A stretch of DNA of 64,000 nt from an uncultured Cohaesibacter sp. (GTDB lineage: Bacteria; Pseudomonadota; Alphaproteobacteria; Rhizobiales; Cohaesibacteraceae). A program made the position numbers and the translations under genes. Below, in pieces: positions 34,482-42,138 of this stretch (position 1 is the stretch's first letter; every line of letters starts with the position of its first letter). The notes below the pieces were generated by a model that worked only from the letters and a program-made list of their open reading frames with translations, ran no database searches and was not told the origin of the DNA. The stretch covers positions 45,787 to 109,786 of the forward strand of contig NZ_OY781115.1 in assembly GCF_963676485.1 (NCBI RefSeq). The letters are read 5' to 3'.

Positions 34482-34618
34482 GACAGCCAAACAGGGTTTG
34501 CAGATGTCAGGCACCCATCCTTTCAGCTTTCGGGTTGGTATCCGCTTTTCGCAAGTTTCGGGTCGATTGGGGCGGCTGAAACAAGTTCTATAGGGACCCA
34601 TGACGTGAGGAGGTCCCG

Positions 34619-35215
34619 ATGCTGCAAACCATTCCAGCTCTCATTCTGTTTCTCTTGCCTCTGGCCTACAGTCCCGGTCCCGGCAATATGTTTTTCGCGG
34701 CAAATGGAGCGCGATTTGGTTTCCGGTCGACTGTTCCGGCCAATGCCGGATATCATATTGCGACTTGGGCCGTAACCGCAGCAATCGGCTTGGGGTTCAT
34801 CGTTGCTCTGGATGAGTATCCCACGCTCTTCGTTGCCCTGAAACTGGCAGGCTCTCTCTATGTGCTTTGGATCGCTTGGAAAATGTTCAAGTCCGGAACA
34901 CTGGAACAGCAGGAAACCGCGCGGCCAGCATCATTCTGGGATGGGGTCGTCCTGCTTCTCCTCAATCCCAAAGCATATGTGATTATCGCGCTTATGTTTA
35001 CGCAGTTTCTTGATCAGTCAAAAAGCGGATGGCTGTCTGAAGTCATTCTGATCACAACTATTTTCACCCTAAACAACTTGGTTGCATTTTCCCTCTGGGC
35101 ATTGGCTGGGGATAGAATTGCCGATTATTTCAGAGCCCCTTCAAGTGCTCGCATATTGAACATCACCTTCAGCATAGCCTTGGCTATCGTCGCTGTCTGG
35201 ATGGCTCTGCAATAA
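34619..35215 (+). CDS. LysE family transporter (amino-acid/homoserine lactone exporter type)
   Basis: A 198-residue inner-membrane protein with six predicted hydrophobic segments. It has the LysE/RhtB signature at the N-terminus (LAYSPGPGNMFFAANGARFG) and VVLLLLNPKAYVIIALMF in the middle. Members export amino acids or related solutes. GAGGAGG precedes the ATG by about 6 bases. It lies 137 bases after the dehydrogenase gene. Confidence 0.9.
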   Translation: MLQTIPALILFLLPLAYSPGPGNMFFAANGARFGFRSTVPANAGYHIATWAVTAAIGLGFIVALDEYPTLFVALKLAGSLYVLWIAWKMFKSGTLEQQETARPASFWDGVVLLLLNPKAYVIIALMFTQFLDQSKSGWLSEVILITTIFTLNNLVAFSLWALAGDRIADYFRAPSSARILNITFSIALAIVAVWMALQ

Positions 35216-35442
35216 CGGCTAAAGACAAAACGAAGCTCATTCAACAGCCTCTACAGCAATTAACACAACAAGAAAACACAGGGCCCCTTTCTCGTTTCGG
35301 TGAAATATCTGGCTTACCCGATGACCTTGAAAGCTGAATTTTATGCCCTGTCTTGTGTTTCAATTCAAAGAAGCATTTCTTTTTCCACATTGACGTTCAA
35401 TTCCTGCTTGATATCGAAGCACCGTCAGACCACTATGTCGGC

Positions 35443-35629
35443 GATGGTTCTCTACAAGGGAAGACCTTGTCGAGATGAAAAGGGAACACGGTGAGGAGAA
35501 GCCAATAGGCGCCAAGTCCGTGACTGCCCCCGCAACTGTAAGCGGTTAGCGACCCGTCAGACCACTGAGCCAAACAGGCTCGGGAAGGGACGGCAAGCGA
35601 AGACCCGTGAAGTCAGGAGACCTGCCATC
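35443..35629 (+). ncRNA. Cobalamin riboswitch
   Basis: A full AdoCbl-type riboswitch. Helix P1 pairs GATGGT (35443-35448) with GCCATC (35624-35629). Between them are the hallmark elements in order: GGGAACACGGTGAGG, CCAAGTCCGTGACTGCCCCC, the B12-box-like GCAACTGTAAGCGG, a CCACTGAGCC arm, CGGGAAGG, and GACCCGTGAAGTCAGGAGACCTGCC. High cobalamin should lower expression of the gene downstream, here a BtuF-like binding protein starting 302 bases later. Confidence 0.92.
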
Positions 35630-35931
35630 ATGTCTTTTTTACTCAATCAGGCGGAGGGCCTGGGATGGATGGATATGATGCTTCACCACACATAATCGCA
35701 CTTGAATTTTTGCGTTGATTTTCAATCCTTCGTGGTTTGGGACATGGCCGCGTGTATGCGCGTGCACCCTCACGCCTGCAATGCGTCATGACAGCTCTAT
35801 CCGCCTGTCTGGCGTAATGAGGATTGCTGTCTTCTCTGATGCTCTGTCTCTTCCTGCGCCATCGCGCTGGGCCGCTTCCTTTTCATTGAGAGTTCGAGAT
35901 TTTTTCCCTTCTGCCAACCAATGAGAGTCCA
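35630..35931 (+). other. Leader between the riboswitch and the BtuF-like gene
   Basis: 302 bases that should hold the expression platform. A possible short frame of 21 codons starts at the ATG at 35630 directly after the riboswitch, but nothing supports its translation. A TTTTTT run lies at 35635-35640. No clear terminator stem was identified by eye. Confidence 0.35.
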
Positions 35932-36864
35932 ATGTACAAATTTGGCATTCTTGCCCCTTTGTTTTTCCTTACAAGTCTCACCCTTGCCCACGCTCATTCC
36001 GAACCGCGGACCGTTGCAGGCTGTTTCGGTGACTATACCTATTATGTGCCACCAGAACGCGTGATCAGCCTGGACCAACAGGCGACAGACCTGATGGTCG
36101 CTTTGGAACTTGAGGATCATCTTGTTGGTACAGCCCATGGTGATCCAATCGAGGCACCGTTGGGACAAGCTGTGTCTGAGACGGTCCCCATCCTCTCCGA
36201 GGGCTATCCGGGCCGCAAGGCGGTGCTCGCGCTGGAGCCGGATTTCCTTATTGGCAGCAAGCCAGAGGCCTTTGACAGTGCAAAACTCGGAGCTGGTGCC
36301 GATTGGCAAGAGGAACAAGACGTTGGCGTCTATCTCCTGGATGGCTCATGTCAGGCTTTCCACGAAGATGGACAGCCCAAGTCCTTTGAACCTCTGCTCA
36401 AGGATATACAGACCCTTGGTGATATCTTTCACATCAAGGGCCGGGCAGCAGCTCTTTTGCGGGACAGTTTGGTGCGTCTCAAAGCGGTGCAGAAAGCTGC
36501 CGCTGGAGAGGGGCGCACTGCTTTCGTGTTTTCCGGCGATCCCCAGGCCCCCCAAAGCAACGCCTGTTGCAATGGTGTAGGCGTCATGCTCGATCTTGTG
36601 GGGCTCAAGAGCATTGATATCGCTGAACCAATAAAATGGGATGCCGTCGTAGCCGCAGATCCAGACGTGATCATTCTGATCGATGAAGCATCTTTCCGGG
36701 CCGAGGCAAAGCGCGGCTATCTGCAAAATGATGCCGCGCTGTCCAAGCTCAAGGCTGTTCAGGACAATCGAATTGTCACTCTGACGGCGCTTCAGATATC
36801 CCTAGGGCTTCGGTTTGTCGGCGGAGCCGAACAGCTCAATGCCCAGCTGTTGTCCCTGCAATAG
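35932..36864 (+). CDS. Periplasmic binding protein, BtuF/FhuD-like (TroA fold), riboswitch-controlled
   Basis: A 310-residue class III binding protein. The signal peptide ends near residue 21 (LTLAHA). The TroA-type lobe begins with RVISLDQQATDLMVALELEDHLVG, followed by KAVLALEPDFLIGSKPEAF, the long connecting helix, and AVVAADPDVIILIDEAS. A vicinal Cys pair (NACCNG) is unusual. Family ligands are cobalamin, haem or ferric siderophores. The riboswitch upstream argues for a corrinoid or cobalt role. No btuC or btuD lies next to it, so it would have to share permease and ATPase subunits encoded elsewhere. Confidence 0.82.
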   Translation: MYKFGILAPLFFLTSLTLAHAHSEPRTVAGCFGDYTYYVPPERVISLDQQATDLMVALELEDHLVGTAHGDPIEAPLGQAVSETVPILSEGYPGRKAVLALEPDFLIGSKPEAFDSAKLGAGADWQEEQDVGVYLLDGSCQAFHEDGQPKSFEPLLKDIQTLGDIFHIKGRAAALLRDSLVRLKAVQKAAAGEGRTAFVFSGDPQAPQSNACCNGVGVMLDLVGLKSIDIAEPIKWDAVVAADPDVIILIDEASFRAEAKRGYLQNDAALSKLKAVQDNRIVTLTALQISLGLRFVGGAEQLNAQLLSLQ

Positions 36865-36998
36865 CGACGGGAGGATCGGGCTCTTCTCTCACATTTGGGT
36901 GGTTGGCGAGACGGCAAAAAAGGACTGCATAAACGCCTGTTTTTTTGTGCCGCTCGCTTTTCCTTCCTCCCAAAACGACATATGAGTTCCAACAATAC

Positions 36999-37016
36999 GT
37001 TATGTTATAACATTAC
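36999..37016. promoter_or_regulatory. Zur-like palindrome upstream of the second Nik/Opp-type operon
   Basis: GTTATGTTA-TAACATTAC is an 18-bp palindrome with one mismatch, 88 bases before the binding-protein start. Its shape (GTTAT..ATAAC arms, AT-rich centre) resembles the zinc-uptake-regulator boxes of alphaproteobacteria as I recall them. It differs from the NikR box of the first operon. Confidence 0.55.
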
Positions 37017-37104
37017 TTTATTATGGCATGACTCGATACCGTACACACTCTTCACTTTGCGCCCTCATAGATTCCGGGTGCCTCGCTCTTCTAAGGAGAT
37101 GACT

Positions 37105-38607
37105 ATGCTACGTAAATTTTGGCTTGCCGCATTGATGGCCGGAGCAGCGTTCCCTGCGCTGGCCAATGACGGCGTTTTGGATGTTGTTGCGCCGTTTGAG
37201 ATCGTCAGTGCGGATCCCGTTCGATCTGGCAATATCTTTCAGAAGATGGATGTTATCGAAACGCTGGTTGATTCAGACGATAAGGGTCGCCTGCTGCCCG
37301 GCTTGGCGACCGAATGGGTTGCCTCTGAGGATGGCCTGGTTTGGACCTTCACCTTGCGCAGCAACGTGAAATTCCATGATGGCACCAAGATGGATGGCGC
37401 CTCTGTGGCAACGGCGCTGGAGCGTTCACGCGCCAAAGGCGGCCTTCTGGCCAAGGCGCCGATTGACCGCATCGAAGCGGATGGGAATAGCGTTCGTTTC
37501 ATCCTGTCCTCACCATTTGCCATGTTGCCCGCCATGTTGGCAGAATATCGCAGCGGAATTATTGCGCCCAGCGCCATTGACGCCAATGGCACCGTGACCG
37601 CGCTTATCGGCACGGGGGCATATCGTGCCACGTCCCTGATGCCACCAAACAAGCTCGAAGCAGAGCGCTTTGAGGACTATTGGGGCAAGCTTGCGGCCAT
37701 TCCACTGGCGACCTATTCGGCGGTGTCCCGCTCCGAGACGCGCGCCTTGATGGCCGAAGGGGGCGATGCGGATGTCACGATCAACCTGGACCCTGCTTCC
37801 GTTAAGCGGCTCGCGCAACTCGATAGCCTTGAGGTCGTGTCCGTTTCAATCCCGCGAATTTTGATGCTCAAGGTCAACGCTGAAGTTTTCGACCTTGAAA
37901 CCCGCAAGGCGCTGAGCTTGGCAATCGATCGCGATGGCATCGCCAAGGCTGTGCTGCGCTATCCGGCGGGCGCGACGCAGATGTTCCCGCCAAAGATGGC
38001 TGAATGGCATGACGACAGCCTGCCTCCGCTTGAATACGACCCTCAGAAGGCCCGCGATATTCTGGCAAAGCTTGGCTGGACGGCGCAGGCAGATGGTGTG
38101 CTGCAAAAGGACGGAAAACCGCTCGAAATCGAACTGCTCACCTATCCGGACCGCCCGGAGCTGCCTCTGGCTGCGGCCGTGCTTCAGCAGCAATTTGCCG
38201 CTATTGGTGCAAAAGCCGAGATCAATGCCACCAACTTTTCCGAAATCCCGGCAAAGCATAAGAGCGGCACGTTGAGCACGGCGCTGTTTGCCCGCAATTT
38301 TGCGCTGGTGCCAGATCCCGTTGGCACACTTCTGGAAGATTATGCCCCGACCGGAGACTGGGGAGCTATGGGCTGGAACAATGAAGCCTTCACCAACACG
38401 GTGAATATGCTTGCTGCCGGTGCGGTCGATGAAGATGCCCGGGCAGAAGCACGCGAACAGATTGTCCAGACGCTGCAATCGGAACTGCCGGTTCTGCCCA
38501 TCGCCTGGTACCAGCAAACCATGGCGGTTTCCAACGAAGTCAAAGGTCTGGTCGTTGATCCGTTCGAACGCACGCTTGGTCTGAAATCAATGGAATGGGC
38601 ACAATGA
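37105..38607 (+). CDS. ABC transporter substrate-binding protein (SBP_bac_5, metal/opine type)
   Basis: A 500-residue periplasmic binding protein with a signal peptide (MLRKFWLAALMAGAAFPALA). Family blocks: FHDGTKMDGASVATALERS, GTGAYRATSLMPPNKLEAERF, ETRKALSLAIDRDGIAKAVL. The ATG at 37105 is chosen because AAGGAG lies 6 bases upstream and the signal peptide follows at once. The open frame upstream to 36895 is non-coding leader that contains the Zur-like box. It leads a four-gene operon with 4-base overlaps. The ligand may be a zinc or other metal-opine complex, inferred from the operator only. Confidence 0.85.
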   Translation: MLRKFWLAALMAGAAFPALANDGVLDVVAPFEIVSADPVRSGNIFQKMDVIETLVDSDDKGRLLPGLATEWVASEDGLVWTFTLRSNVKFHDGTKMDGASVATALERSRAKGGLLAKAPIDRIEADGNSVRFILSSPFAMLPAMLAEYRSGIIAPSAIDANGTVTALIGTGAYRATSLMPPNKLEAERFEDYWGKLAAIPLATYSAVSRSETRALMAEGGDADVTINLDPASVKRLAQLDSLEVVSVSIPRILMLKVNAEVFDLETRKALSLAIDRDGIAKAVLRYPAGATQMFPPKMAEWHDDSLPPLEYDPQKARDILAKLGWTAQADGVLQKDGKPLEIELLTYPDRPELPLAAAVLQQQFAAIGAKAEINATNFSEIPAKHKSGTLSTALFARNFALVPDPVGTLLEDYAPTGDWGAMGWNNEAFTNTVNMLAAGAVDEDARAEAREQIVQTLQSELPVLPIAWYQQTMAVSNEVKGLVVDPFERTLGLKSMEWAQ

Positions 38608-39536
38608 TACAAACGCTTGGTTGGCGCCTTGCACAAGCCGGGATGGTGGCCTTTTTGGTCGCCATCCTGAGCTTTCTCATGATGCAGGCCTTGCCTGGAG
38701 ACATGGTCTTCAGAATTGCTGCGGCGCGCTTTGGCTATGATAATGTGAGCGCGGAGAATGCCGAGTTGGTGCGGGCCCAGATCGGCGACCCGGCCGGGGT
38801 CGATGCCTTTCTGTCCTGGATCTCGGGTCTCCTTCAAGGAGATCTGGGCAGCTCTCTGGTCTCGGGTGAGAAGGTTTCCGCAGAAATCCTCCACCAGTTT
38901 GGCGCAACGGCGCAGCTTGCCGGTCTGGCCATTCTGCTATCCTTGTTGATCGGTCCCACATTCGGCATTTTGGCGGGCATGCGACCGCAGGGGTGGATGG
39001 ATCGGCTAACGCTCCTGTTTGCATCAAGCCTTAAGGCAACGCCGCAGTTCCTGCTTGGCTTGTTCCTGATCGTCCTGCTCTCTATCGAGCTGGGTCTGTT
39101 GCCATCTGCAGGATATGGCAAGCCATCCCATCTGGTGTTGCCGTCCCTCACGCTTGCGCTTGGCCTGTCCGCATCGACGGCCCGGATCACCCGGGAGGCC
39201 CTTGTGCAAGCCCGGTCTTCGGACTGGTGGCGTTTTGCTCGCTGGAAGGGGCTCGGAGAACGCTCCGTTCTGGCCCGCCACGGCCTGAGACATATTGCTG
39301 TGCCTGTGCTCACACTTGTTGCGGCGCAATTCGTCGCTCTCATGGAAGGCGTGGTGGTGGTTGAAACCATTTTCGGCTGGCCCGGTATCGGTCATGCCTT
39401 GGTGCATGCCGTATTCCATCGCGACGTGCCTATGGTGCAGGGGACAGCCCTTGTCATGGGGTTGGCCTTCGTTGCGGTCAATATGCTGGCGGACATTGCT
39501 GCCCGCATGCTGGATCCAAGGGAGGCGGTGCAATGA
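38604..39536 (+). CDS. ABC transporter permease (NikB/DppB-like)
   Basis: A 310-residue membrane subunit. It shows MQALPGDMVFRIAAARFG in the first extracytoplasmic region, LLQGDLGSSLVSGEKVSAEI, the cytosolic coupling loop ending in LARHGLRHIAVPVLTLVA, and ETIFGWPGIGHALVHAVFHRD. The start lies in an ATGA overlap with the binding-protein stop. It pairs with the next permease. Confidence 0.88.
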   Translation: MIQTLGWRLAQAGMVAFLVAILSFLMMQALPGDMVFRIAAARFGYDNVSAENAELVRAQIGDPAGVDAFLSWISGLLQGDLGSSLVSGEKVSAEILHQFGATAQLAGLAILLSLLIGPTFGILAGMRPQGWMDRLTLLFASSLKATPQFLLGLFLIVLLSIELGLLPSAGYGKPSHLVLPSLTLALGLSASTARITREALVQARSSDWWRFARWKGLGERSVLARHGLRHIAVPVLTLVAAQFVALMEGVVVVETIFGWPGIGHALVHAVFHRDVPMVQGTALVMGLAFVAVNMLADIAARMLDPREAVQ

Positions 39537-40309
39537 GTTTGCGTTGGATTGGGACCGCGATCCTTGCGATCGTGATCATCTTTGCCCTCGGTTTCCCCTT
39601 GGTTGACAGTGCTGATCCGGTTAGTCAGAGCCTGATGAAGACCCTTGAGGCCCCATCTGGGGAGGCCTATTTCGGATATGATCATCTGGGACGTTCGATG
39701 GGGGCGCGATTGGCGGCAGCTCTGCGGCTATCTCTTGGCATCGCTGCGGCAACATTGGTAACGACCGCTTTCATTGGCGTTTTCCTTGGCGCTCTTGCCA
39801 GCTGGTCTGGCGGTTGGGTTGATCGCCTGATTGTCCTGTTTGCTGACAGCGTCGTTGCCTTGCCAGCTCTTCTGATCGTGCTGATTGCCGGTATTATCTT
39901 TCCCAATCAGCCGCTTGCCTTCTGGGCCGGGTTGTCGATAACCCTGTGGGTCGAGATATTCCGCCTGACGCGGGCAACCATCAGGGCACAGATCGCAGCA
40001 CCGGCGGTTGAAGCCGCGCGCCTGTTGGGATTTGGCCCCTTATACATCTTCCGCACCTATCTATGGCCAGAACTCGCTCCGGTATTGCGCGCCACATTCG
40101 CGCTGACCTTTTCCAGCGTGGTGATGGGGATTGCGGCGCTCGGCTTTGTTTCAGTCGGGGTGCGGGCTCCGACGCCGGAACTGGGATTGATGATGGTCGA
40201 ACTGTTGCCCTATTGGCGGGAGGCTCCTTGGGCCTTGTTGCAACCGGTCGCAGCCACTCTGGTCACTTTGTTGGCGCTCACCTTGATCGCCGGGGAGAAG
40301 AAAGCATGA
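39533..40309 (+). CDS. ABC transporter permease (NikC/DppC-like)
   Basis: A 258-residue membrane subunit: YFGYDHLGRSMGARLAAALRLS, the coupling region AAPAVEAARLLGFGPLYIFRTYL, and MGIAALGFVSVGVRAPTPELG. It is a little shorter than usual for the family because the N-terminal cytosolic tail is brief. It overlaps both neighbours by ATGA junctions. Confidence 0.88.
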   Translation: MSLRWIGTAILAIVIIFALGFPLVDSADPVSQSLMKTLEAPSGEAYFGYDHLGRSMGARLAAALRLSLGIAAATLVTTAFIGVFLGALASWSGGWVDRLIVLFADSVVALPALLIVLIAGIIFPNQPLAFWAGLSITLWVEIFRLTRATIRAQIAAPAVEAARLLGFGPLYIFRTYLWPELAPVLRATFALTFSSVVMGIAALGFVSVGVRAPTPELGLMMVELLPYWREAPWALLQPVAATLVTLLALTLIAGEKKA

Positions 40310-41757
40310 GTTTGCTTGATGTCAATAATCTTGCGGTGCATGGCCTTGATGGTGAGGTTGTTGCGCCCATATCGATGACCATCAATCCCGGACAGTCTGT
40401 TTTGCTGATCGGGGAAACCGGATCTGGCAAGAGCCTGTTTGCGCAATCCCTACTGGGCACCTTGCCCAAGGGGCTGACGGCAACCGGCGGATTGTCCATT
40501 CTTGGGAAACGCTACTCTGTGAGGGAAGCAGACGCATTGGCGCATTTGTGGGGGCATCAGATTTCCGTGCTGCCGCAAGAGCCATGGCGTGCGCTTGATC
40601 CTCTGATGCGGTCCCGCCGGCAGATAGAAGAAGTCTATCGGCTGGTGTCCAAAAGGACCGATGCAAGAGCGGCAGCGGATGCCGATCTTGACGCGATGGA
40701 TCTTGCCGACGCAGCGGGTCGGTTTCCCTTCGAGCTATCCGGAGGCATGGCGCAACGCCTCGCTATTGCGGCAGCCCGGGCAGGCGGTGCACAGATCGTC
40801 GTTGCGGACGAACCCACAAAGGGGCTCGATCTGGCACGCCGGAACGATGTGGCCCGCCGCATGCGGACGGTAACCCAAGCGGGTGGAGGACTGATCACGA
40901 TCACGCATGATCTGGAGTTCGCCGAAGCATTGGGCGGCGAAGTGATCGTGCTGCGAGAAGGGCAGATCATCGAGCGTGGCCCTGCGCAACAGGTCCTCAA
41001 ATCGCCCTCACATCCTTACACCAAAGACCTGATCGCTTCAGAACCGCGCAACTGGCAGCCTTTGGCTGCCAGCAAGAAGGGCGAGGTCGCCATCAGGGCG
41101 GAGAAACTCTGTGTGGCCCGCGGCGAGCGGGTTATCGCCAAGGATATCGATCTGACGATCAAGGCCGGTGAGATCGTGGGATTGTCCGGCCCTTCCGGGA
41201 TCGGAAAGTCCTCACTTGGCGACACCCTGCTGGGCCTTGTGCCCGCAAGGGCCGGGCATGTGGAGCGGGGCGGCAATCTCGCAGCCCACCGTTTCCAGAA
41301 ACTCTGGCAAGATCCTCCTGCTGCCTTTGCCCCGATGCAGAAGCTGGGTCAGGGACTTGAGGATTTGATGCGGCTGCATGGCATTTCTCGCGATGCTCTG
41401 CCGCCCTTGCTGGAACGCCTGCGGCTTGATCCAGTGCTCCTTGATCGTCTTCCCAGTGAAGTGTCCGGCGGTGAATTGCAGCGCTTGTCCATTGCGCGTG
41501 CGCTGTTGCTCGAACCGGTCTTTCTGTTTGCCGATGAGCCCACCTCTCGCCTTGATCCGCTGACCCAGCGAGAGGTCATCCAGATGTTGGTCGAATTGGC
41601 CCGCGCACGTCAGATTGCCGTTCTCATGGTTAGCCATGATCCCGATTTGACCGAACGGGCCACGGACCGCCAGATCAATCTCGCAGAAGGCACCCATGAG
41701 GCCATTTTGAGTGATATGGCCGGTCCCTTAACGGAAGCACTTGCAACTGGCTGCTAG
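40306..41757 (+). CDS. Fused double ABC ATPase (NikD-NikE type)
   Basis: One 483-residue protein carries two complete nucleotide-binding domains. Domain 1 (about 1-245) has GETGSGKS, LSGGMAQRLAIAAAR and VVADEPTKGLDLA. Domain 2 (about 260-483) has GPSGIGKSS, VSGGELQRLSIARALLLEP and LFADEPTSRLDP. The first operon encodes the same two activities as separate genes. The start is in an ATGA overlap with the permease, and the frame upstream to 40063 is inside the permease and not used. Fusion of both ATPases is known in Opp/Gsi-type systems. Confidence 0.9.
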   Translation: MSLLDVNNLAVHGLDGEVVAPISMTINPGQSVLLIGETGSGKSLFAQSLLGTLPKGLTATGGLSILGKRYSVREADALAHLWGHQISVLPQEPWRALDPLMRSRRQIEEVYRLVSKRTDARAAADADLDAMDLADAAGRFPFELSGGMAQRLAIAAARAGGAQIVVADEPTKGLDLARRNDVARRMRTVTQAGGGLITITHDLEFAEALGGEVIVLREGQIIERGPAQQVLKSPSHPYTKDLIASEPRNWQPLAASKKGEVAIRAEKLCVARGERVIAKDIDLTIKAGEIVGLSGPSGIGKSSLGDTLLGLVPARAGHVERGGNLAAHRFQKLWQDPPAAFAPMQKLGQGLEDLMRLHGISRDALPPLLERLRLDPVLLDRLPSEVSGGELQRLSIARALLLEPVFLFADEPTSRLDPLTQREVIQMLVELARARQIAVLMVSHDPDLTERATDRQINLAEGTHEAILSDMAGPLTEALATGC

Positions 41758-41759
41758 AA

Positions 41760-41796
41760 AAAAACGATGCGGGCAGCCTATCAAAGCTGCCCGCAT
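41760..41796 (-). terminator. Bidirectional terminator between the metal operon and feo genes
   Basis: An 11-bp perfect stem ATGCGGGCAGC/GCTGCCCGCAT (41767-41777 and 41786-41796). Read on the minus strand it is followed by CGTTTTTTC, so it ends the feo operon. It starts 10 bases after the fused ATPase stop and may also serve that operon. Confidence 0.75.
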
Positions 41797-41905
41797 TCAC
41801 AAGATGGGTGGGCCTCGGTCCCGATACGCGTTGATTGCCTGCTTTCTTTAAGAGGCCTTCACAGGTTTGGGGCCATTCCCTCTGTACACTTTGCGATGAG
41901 CTCGC

Positions 41906-42136
41906 CTAGCGCTTTTTCAATGGAGACGTGTCGAATTCGAACTTGCTTGTCTGGCAGGAAGAACAGCCTCCACCGCCTGACGTGCAGTCTGAGCAAGCGC
42001 CGCGCTTGGTCCAGAGCTTGCGATACAGGTAGATCAAGGCGACCAGCATGACGAACCCGACCAAAAGCACATCCCAGAGGGTGCCAATAGAGGACCCGAC
42101 AAGGGCTGAAGTCGAGGAAACCGCTTCACTTTCCAT
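41906..42136 (-). CDS. FeoB-associated Cys-rich membrane protein
   Basis: A 76-residue protein with one membrane helix (LWDVLLVGFVMLVALIYLY) followed by a basic stop-transfer (RKLWTKR) and four cysteines in CSDC...CSSC (residues 48-61). This is the layout of the FeoB_associated family. The ATG at 42136 lies 3 bases after the feoB stop. The longer open frame reaching 42415 only overlaps feoB and is not used. It probably helps the FeoB ferrous-iron permease, in place of FeoC. The four Cys may bind iron or an Fe-S cluster. Confidence 0.88.
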   Translation of the reverse strand: MESEAVSSTSALVGSSIGTLWDVLLVGFVMLVALIYLYRKLWTKRGACSDCTSGGGGCSSCQTSKFEFDTSPLKKR

Positions 42137-42138
42137 GA

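Noticed and set aside
35715-35924. 69-codon frame between the riboswitch and the BtuF-like gene
   Set aside because: No signal peptide or family match, and no good ribosome site. More likely untranslated leader.
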